Source: Cladosporium sp. IMV 00045 (lineage: Eukaryota > Ascomycota > Dothideomycetes > Cladosporiales > Cladosporiaceae). Taken from it: a stretch of 64,000 nucleotides of DNA. Each line of letters starts with the position of its first letter. Within the stretch, counting starts at the first letter, position 1. Location of the stretch: assembly GCA_001931905.2 (NCBI GenBank), contig MSJI02000734.1, forward strand, positions 1 to 64,000, written 5' to 3'. Position numbers and translations under genes: made by a program. The notes beneath the pieces were generated by a model that saw only the letters and a program-made list of their open reading frames with translations, had not been told where the DNA came from and made no database searches. Below, piece after piece: positions 57,225 to 64,000 of this stretch.

Positions 57225-58441
57225 AAGTTGCCATACACTGGTTTTGTTAGCAAAATACCTTGAGCTGAAGAATGGATAGCCAACCTTAGCCCTATCATGA
57301 ACCTATCGATGTACATCATCTTTCTGCAGAATAACGGAATTGACAGGCAGCAAAATCGGTGCAGGTTCCGTCTACAACCCAGAGAGGCGGCACTGACTGC
57401 TTTTATGAACGAGAGACGTGTAAAGCGCCCGTCAGACTGATGAGGACCTGGGCGTTTGCGGCTGTGAGGCTGTCTTCGTGGCTGCAGCGATACTGCTTGC
57501 CGAGATAGCTGAATGCTGCACCTGACATACTATCGTGTTCTCCGCGTCAAGCCTTGCGGTCTTCTCATCATTGAGTGTGTGCAATTGGTCTCTGGCGAAG
57601 ATTAGGTGATGGCAGGATCAAAGCTCACTATCCCAAAAGATGAGCCCGGTAAAGACTCAGCCAGGAAATATGCAAGTCGTTCGTTCACCGCTTTGGACGG
57701 ACATGCTGCGAGGCTTGCATCTCGGCTCGAAGCGAACAACGCCGAATGGCTCCGTCCATGCTTGCGATCGGATGACAGCACAATCGGGAAAGATCGGAGA
57801 GTGATTCATGAATCTCAATATTGATAGTTAATACGTTACTGCATCTCGACATACGATGGCGATCGCAAAGGAATCTTGCAGCCTCGTTCGCTGAACATGT
57901 GGCTTTCAGACACAACTCAAACGATATCGTTCGCAGTGGGAGTCGGCCAGGTGTTGTTCCCCAAGCGAATAGACGACAGCGCGCTGGGAATCCGTGACTA
58001 TAACCAACACAAGAAACGAAAAGAATCGGTCATGTGCTAGCGACCACTATTTACTCTCGTGAAATATCACCTACGATCGAAAGCTCCTTTCGATCGAGTG
58101 TCTGGTTCTTGGTTTCCACCTCTAGGACCCGAAGTCATTGTCCTGCAATCGACGTTGTTGCCGATAATAAGGGTCTGATCGCTGTGAAGATTGTGAAGCA
58201 TAGGGAGATAGAGGGGAAGGATGTGTCAACGATGTTGGAGGTCTCGTCTCCCTGAACTGTGATAATTAGTCTTCCCTGAAGTGACCATTAGTTAGCAGAA
58301 AGTCTTGTTCAATATGTGATTTGGCGTGACAGGTGCGATGCTCTACCGTCTCCATTGGATGGTGCCTCCAATCTCGATTTTTGGCTTAGTGTGACCGGGC
58401 GCGTGGCTAGACTTACAGTACAACAATTCTGAATCTGACAC
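57225..58441. other. Gene-free region
   Basis: About 1.2 kb upstream of the glycosyltransferase and downstream of the HET remnant. The first ~80 bases extend the glycosyltransferase frame as noted there. No other exon, repeat or RNA gene recognised. Confidence 0.4.
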
Positions 58442-60469
58442 TCACACGAGCCGGAAAGTCCTCAAAGGCCCAGTCCCAACCTCATCAAGTTTCGCAGGAC
58501 CATCTTCCGCGTGCCTCATCAGGCCATGGATGTAAGCCTCATCGAGGAACGTCCACGTCTCTTCGCCTCCAGCCACAGACTTGTTGCGCTTATTTCTCCT
58601 TAGAATGAAAGGCGTGCGAGCTCCATGCAGCAACACAATGTGGTCGCCGTGCAGGACTCTAGGGTAGCACAAGCCCATATATCGCTCCTCCCTCGAGACG
58701 ATGAAACACCTGCCGAAAGCCGCCACGTGGTGCACATCGCGGTACTGCTGAGCAATGAGGACCTTCTGCGCTGACCAAGAGTCGTCGTAGAGGGGCGTGG
58801 AGTCCGGAAGGGGCGATAGACGGGTGACATTAGCGCCGTACCATGCTCTGTAGCTTGTTGTGGCAGAGGGAGGGTCTGGATGACTTTGCTGCTCTGGCGA
58901 TGAGGTCGTGACGGGAGCCAGGTCTCCTTTGACGGGCAGAATTTTGGCGTCGGCAATGATAGTGCGAGCAAAAGCGTTCAGGGTGCTCTCACCGGTGTGT
59001 GCGTAATTGTCATCCCCCACCCCTCGGTGGGCGATATCATGCCACTGCCGACGCCTCCCTTCTGCCATTCAAGAAACAAGTCAGATGGATCAATGACATG
59101 GCCATTTGTGGATCATTGGGCACAAAAGACTTCGCGTGGTCTATCCCGCCCTCGTTGCCAATGACATCGGCGTGGTATTGAGCCTTCCATTTGATCACAT
59201 CAACAATTCTACCCATGACTGTCAGGGTGCGGTTATCATCCTCGAACTCTGCACAAGCGCCTTGCACAGTGCCAGTAGTCCAGGTGCGCCATTCGGCCTA
59301 CATGTCGCAGGTATGGAAGAGCCTGGAGACAGGGTGAGCGTTCCAGTCAGGAACCCAAGACGGGAGAAGCGGCGCATGTTTGAAGGGAGCTCTCAAGCCC
59401 GTCTCAGTCTGACTCAAGACATCCAGATTATCGTAGTGCTCGATCAGTCGTCTGGCTGTTTCAAGGTACGCTTCCGACACCTCTATGCTGTAATCTGGCG
59501 TCACTGCGAGTGCCTTTTCGTCGGGCGCGATGCCTAGAAACGCATAGATCTTGTCTCTGGATCTGTCGCGTAGCAACGCCTTCCTAATGCCAACTGGTCA
59601 TATAACGTAGTCTTGACGTTCTCGCCACCGACCTGCACTTGCCATCGGTATTCGGATAGAATTCGAGCTCTCACAGGATCAACGCCAGTCTCTTGCGTCA
59701 GTACGCTCCACGATATGTAATAGGTTGCGCGAGCCATGTCATCGAAAGCCAGAACTTGATCGCCAATGCGTGTAGCCAAATAACGGGCGACAGCAACTTC
59801 TTGAATGATTCAAGCGCGTGTAAACCGAGGAGACCACAGGATGGCATCCAATGCTTTCCAGCTTGAATGGTCTCCCTCAGGGAGTCCGAGCTCCGTGGAA
59901 GTGAAAATACTTGAGCTGGGGCGCCCTTGTGGCCCATGGAATCTATTGAAAAGGCCTGACAGCTGTTGAGCTAGCTCTACGCCTTCTCGGGCGTTCTCAA
60001 GGTGATTGCCCAGCCAGACAATCGCATCTTCGGCGCTCTGGTAGATAAGTCGCATCAGTTGGACCTGCTGAGTGCGTTCAGCAACATCCTCCTGGTTGAT
60101 ACAGATTGCGTCAATCCAAAACATTTGTTGATCATCTTTGTGTCGTAGATTTAGCAAGCACAGCCAAAGTTTGTGGCCGATGGCTATCTCTGCATCACCA
60201 CAGCCTACCACGTGCTTGGGGAAAGTAGGGCTCCATGTGTATGATAAGGCCGTGAAAGGAGGAGGGCTTCTGATGTTTACCACTTCGAGATCCAACCGCA
60301 ATTGATTGTCAAAAGTGCCTGGATGCAGGCGTAGTACACGAATGTGGTCTGGCCGCAAGCTACTGTAAAGGTACTTGTGACGTATCAGTGGCGCAGTATG
60401 CCGAGACTTCCTCACATCCCGCGGAGAGTGATATGTACGCAAACGATAGTCGGCATTGTAGCGCTGCAA
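58442..60469 (-). pseudogene. HET-domain protein, decayed
   Basis: Heterokaryon-incompatibility (HET) proteins trigger self/nonself cell death in filamentous fungi. The HET block is clear at the start: FTALSYTWSP near residue 74, FWIDAICINQEDVAERTQQVQLM near 115-137 in two parts, and DAIVWLGNH near 148. After SPRFTRA comes TGA (59812-59810) exactly where the family has Trp, and the same frame continues IIQEVAVARYL. Further on the frame changes near 59580 to reach RDKIYAFLGIAPDE, meets TAG at 59300-59298, then continues DDNRTLTVMGRIVDVI and changes again near 59050 to reach NAFARTIIADAKILP. Some of the later breaks could be unrecognised short introns; the TGA cannot. Best read as a pseudogene of ~650 codons. 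Confidence 0.75.
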
Positions 60470-61283
60470 TCGTCAGTCTAAACGCCGCGGATGAGAGCCT
60501 GTGTGCTACGAACTCTCTGACCAAAGACCATTCTGGCCCGTGGTTTACTGGACGCTCATCAGTAAGATATGCCGAGAAGTTTCGACTTACTCACGTGCAT
60601 ACTATTGCAGCCGTAAGGAAAGGGACTCATTGGCATTAATGAAGACGTTTGAAGATTCTTGAAGACATGATGAAGGTGGTGATTCTGTTTGGCAACACTC
60701 GGACCCACCAAGGTTGACCAGACGAGGAGAGAGCCGAATCACCTTCTTCGGGCTGAGTCGTCATTTCTTTTGTAGGGGTCCTGCCAGTGTGGAGTGGATG
60801 TCAAGTGGTCTGTAGGTGGTATCGTGGAAAGAGAGTGCGCAGCCTTGTCTTTCTCAGCTGCTGCGGATGGGCGAACGGTCGGGCTTTGCTGCGCGTCTGC
60901 CAATATGCACAACGCCTATATATAGACAAGACGATCTTTGCTATGGGCGGCATGGTACTTCTTCCATTCTTCCGCACTTTTCAAGGCATTTCTCTATCAT
61001 AGATCTGCTGATTTTTATAAGCATCAACGGCCTCTATCGCCCATCATCTATGATTGCTTTTTGTGTTTTCTGTTAAGTTGCAAGGAATTCTTAACCAACA
61101 TACCAAACTCGAAAGATTGAGAAGTATCTCGATTGCACATGAATGCGCAGCTGAAAGAGAGAAGTTAGGCATGCAATACTTCATCGCTGGTGGATCTTGG
61201 AGATTTTCGAGAAGTTGGTCGGAGAGAAGTAAAAAGAATCTGTAATAATTCCAACGCACATCATTGAAACAGATAATCCTTGC
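60470..61283. other. Gene-free region
   Basis: About 810 bases between the HET remnant start and the 3' end of the monooxygenase. Short frames only. Confidence 0.4.
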
Positions 61284-62633
61284 TCAGGCTGGAAGGTCAA
61301 TATTCCTCACATCCCCCTTGAAATGGTCAATTTGTTGTCGTTTTCTGACCCACATGAGCACCATCAACACAAGATCCATGATCACGCCCATGACTCCTGA
61401 AGGCTTAGAGGAGATGAGCTTGCCCATCTTCTCGGCTTCCTGGTAGTGTTTGTCGATGACTCCCCTACGCACAGATTCGTAATCTGAGAAAAGCTTGTCA
61501 ACAGGCCTGGTCGCGCGTCTCCTAAGCACCTCTGCGATAAGCATGCCGTCTTCGATTGCTATTCCCGTGCTCTCGCCCTGAGGCGGCATCTATGAATGAA
61601 GTAGTCAGACATCATGTACTCGGACGCTTCAGCTCGTATGGATATGTGAAAGACTCACTGCGTGTGCTGCATCTCCAAGCAACAGGACGCGGCCTTTGTA
61701 CCAGCGTCCTCCTGGGGGCAATTTGTAGATAGGGTACATTTGCCACTTCTCACACTTTGAGATCGTGTCTTTCAATCCGTTGACCCGGCCTCTACTGTAG
61801 GTCTCGATGACTTCGTTCCTGACTGCTTCCTGGTCTTTCCCGAGCAACTGCCAACCATTCTGATCGGCGGTGTTTTGCTCGGCCATCTTTCTCACATGAG
61901 CGAAGAAGATATCCTGGCGGGTCGGCTCGAAGAACGATGATATCAACGTGCCTCCGGTTGCGTTGAAAGCGGTTGTGTCTCGTAGTGCCGGTTCTCCGTT
62001 TAGCAGTGTGATCGGGGCGGACGCTGCTCCTTTGCCCTGGTTTGCAACACTTTTGGCCCAACCCATGGAAACGGCACGACCGGAATATTCCTTCTCTCGT
62101 TCGGGCTCGACCCATAAGTGTCGCGCAGCTGAATGGATGCCATCGCATCCTAAGAGAATGTCGGCCCGGAGTCTGGACTGATCCTCGAACTTCAGCTGCA
62201 CCTGGTCATTGGCCTCAGAAATATCCGCAACTCGCTTTCCCCATTGAATCTGAACGGAGTCGGAATGCTTTTCTTTGATAACGTCATGCAGACTTCTCAC
62301 CACCTCGAAGCGTGCTGTGCGTCTTGCGCCAATTCCTCCCCATACATTCCCAAGGCGCCAACCGGTGAGCAGAGAGATGGCATCAACGCCGGTGTTGAGT
62401 GCTATTGAGTTGTCTCTCAATTGCTTTCCAGCTCCAAGGTAGTCGAGATACCGCATTCCCAGCGGCGACATATTGATGGTGCCTCCGATCGTCTGAAGTT
62501 CTGGTCGTACCTCGACGATGGTCACTTTCAGAGGGAGGGCACCGGGGTCCAGAGCCGACAATCTCGACAAGGCGATTGCTGTAGACAGGCCGCAAGGGCC
62601 GGCACCTAGAATAACGACGGATTTGATTGACAT
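61284..62633 (-). CDS. FAD-dependent monooxygenase, salicylate-hydroxylase-like (2 exons)
   Basis: Exons 62633-61659 and 61589-61284 (69-base intron, GTGAGT donor, CATAG acceptor) give 426 residues. Class A flavin monooxygenase motifs: VVILGAGPCGLSTAIAL at 7-23 (dinucleotide-binding GxGxxG), DILLGCDGIHSAAR near 158-171 (DG motif), and RVLLLGDAAHAMPPQGESTGIAIEDG across the junction in two parts (GD motif contacting the flavin ribityl). A hydrophobic helix near the C-terminus (VMGVIMDLVLMVLMWV) may anchor it to a membrane, as in fungal meroterpenoid and indole-diterpene epoxidases. It is divergent from a Zn2Cys6 regulator, with about 1.06 kb between starts. The substrate is unknown. Confidence 0.85.
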
Positions 62634-63688
62634 TGCGTTGGATTCAGTTTGATAGCTGGTGTTTGGTGATACAATGTGGGGTCCATCGTGTAAATAGCAA
62701 GAGTCACACCTACGTATATAACCTTGGTGGATGACTTGCCTCTATTTTGGTCCGTTTGGCCAAGATGCCTCCGATGATAATGAGATCGAGCATATACGAA
62801 CAGTCGGGCGAAAGTAAATTCCGTATTGCAAAGTGGCGGAGTACAGCTTCGCCGAGTCCAGGAGACCAACGATGATTCGTAGGAATCGGCGCCTAAAGAG
62901 CTCCGGCTTGCGATTCTGCGAAGGTTTGCAGAGTCAACGGGCAGAAAGTCGACATTTGACCAAATAATTTACAGCAAACATTCGAAACTAGTCTGTTTGT
63001 TTTCTTTTCAACGATGTTTCTCTATACCTGACAATCTTTTCGCGCTTTAAACCACCATTGCTCTGATCCTCAGTCTTCTTTTGTTTTCAAACCTAGTTCG
63101 CCAAATTTAGACCCTCTTAGTCCATCGCGATCAGATACCAAGCCCTAGGATCCTATGAACGCCAATGATGGCGTATTCAGAGGGATACCAGATTGCCCAG
63201 CTTCCACTGCCTGCCCTTGTGTAGGCTGATTCTCGTCGTGCATTGTCATTGGCGTATTATTCAGTTCGCTTGAGACGACATTGTAGTTGCTGGCTTCCAG
63301 CTTCGTATAAAATATGCACGCTCAGAACGCATACATGTCGTGAAGACGGTTCCGGAAACTTACAGTCCCCGGCAGCGTTTGTTGGTCGTCGAACTTGATA
63401 TCCCCCTCAAAATAATTGACCGCTTGTGAGTAAGGTAAATCTTATCTGGAAACGACATACCATACACGTGAGATTCAAGTCCCACAGTGGCTACGGCATG
63501 TGCGCGTCTCGGGGACAGCTCCGGGAGGAGAACCTTGAAAGACGAACGACAGATCACTACCTAAGCTACCTAACGGCATGTCTGCGCATGAACCGCCTAG
63601 CCAACAATTACAAGACCTTGACGAATGACACGCAGAGAAGTTGGCATCGCGAGGCCGTTGTAGCGGACACCGCTGATTTATTCGAAAG
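62634..63688. promoter_or_regulatory. Shared divergent promoter region, monooxygenase / Zn2Cys6 regulator
   Basis: About 1.06 kb between two divergent starts, expected to carry both promoters. CGG-type triplets occur but no convincing paired CGGN(x)CCG site was picked out by eye. The ORF from 63426 overlaps the regulator's start in another frame and is rejected. Confidence 0.4.
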
Positions 63689-64000
63689 ATGGATGCTGGA
63701 GACGCGCACGCGTCTAAAAAGCGCAAGCGACAGCAGATTCTGGTCTCGTGTAATCTGTGCCGACAGCGACACGCCAAATGCGATGGAAAGCGACCAGTCT
63801 GTACACCATGTCGGTCAAGGTCTATGACCGGGTGCAGTTTCGACACCGAAGCCGATGGCGAATCGAGACAGGCGAGCCTCAAGCGCGAAAATAAGGCTCT
63901 CACGGAACGATTGTTGGCGCTGGAGGGAAGTCTGAAACACATTTGCGAGATGCCCAGTGACCAAGTCAGATCGGTTCTCAACCAAATGCAGAGAACAGCA
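63689..64000 (+). CDS. Zn2Cys6 transcription factor, N-terminal part
   Basis: The ATG at 63689 opens a frame that runs to the window edge (104 codons, no stop). A basic stretch (SKKRKRQQ) precedes the binuclear cluster CNLCRQRHAKCDGKRPVC then TPC and GC, with spacing C-x2-C-x6-C-x6-C-x2-C-x7-C at residues ~20-50. A coiled-coil-like linker follows (LKRENKALTERLLALEGSL), as in Gal4-type dimers. Truncated by the window, so the middle homology region is not seen. It is divergent from an FAD monooxygenase, a common pattern for pathway-specific regulators. Confidence 0.85.
   Translation, partial: MDAGDAHASKKRKRQQILVSCNLCRQRHAKCDGKRPVCTPCRSRSMTGCSFDTEADGESRQASLKRENKALTERLLALEGSLKHICEMPSDQVRSVLNQMQRTA

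Noticed and set aside
63426..63827. 133-codon plus-strand ORF at the right edge
   Set aside because: Overlaps the Zn2Cys6 start in another frame; the cysteine cluster is in the frame beginning at 63689.

Overview
The window is nuclear DNA of a filamentous ascomycete (Pezizomycotina). Supporting signs are short spliceosomal introns (about 50-80 bases, GTRNGT donors, CTRAY-type branch sites), F-box, HET and Pth11-like genes, a Sur7/PalI protein, an Atg28-like gene and a solitary 5S rRNA gene outside any rDNA repeat. Gene content fits a dothideomycete-like species, but that placement is inference; nothing here fixes genus or species.

Layout. Positions 0-16 kb hold mostly housekeeping genes: F-box protein (-), UTP4 (+), quinone-oxidoreductase-like MDR (-), multi-pass DUF3431 protein (+), kinase-like protein (+, three exons), Sur7/PalI protein (-), PNG1 (-). 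From 17 to 33 kb there is one gene, a three-exon C2H2 transcription factor (22.6-25.2 kb, -), with about 5.6 kb of gene-free DNA on its 3' side and 7.6 kb on its 5' side. Positions 33-50 kb are dense again: NTO1 (-), cystinosin-type PQ-loop transporter (+), two unrecognised genes (+), F-box-like protein (-), pantetheine-phosphate adenylyltransferase CAB4 (-), ATG28-like (+), alpha/beta hydrolase (+), secreted BBE-type flavin oxidase (-) and a five-exon Pth11-like receptor (+). From about 52.6 kb the DNA looks accessory: TA-rich patches with inverted repeats, a 5S rRNA gene, a three-exon Nudix gene carrying a stop, a type-2 glycosyltransferase of the Cps1/GT2 class, a decayed HET gene, then an FAD monooxygenase divergent from a Zn2Cys6 regulator that runs off the right edge.

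How they relate. Most core genes are unrelated neighbours (small-subunit rRNA processing, CoA synthesis, chromatin acetylation, vacuolar cystine export, autophagy). The divergent regulator/monooxygenase pair at 62-64 kb resembles the edge of a metabolic cluster.

Main points of interest. PNG1 has valine where the catalytic cysteine should be. A Nudix gene is visible only after splicing and is interrupted by TAG next to an exon-intron border. NTO1 needs a -1 shift inside a motif I take to be conserved, and the next two genes downstream also need frame corrections, so either decay or base-level assembly error is clustered at 34-40 kb. Large gene-free blocks surround the C2H2 regulator. Exon models were built by eye; in each accepted model the summed exon lengths are a multiple of three, apart from the genes described as broken.
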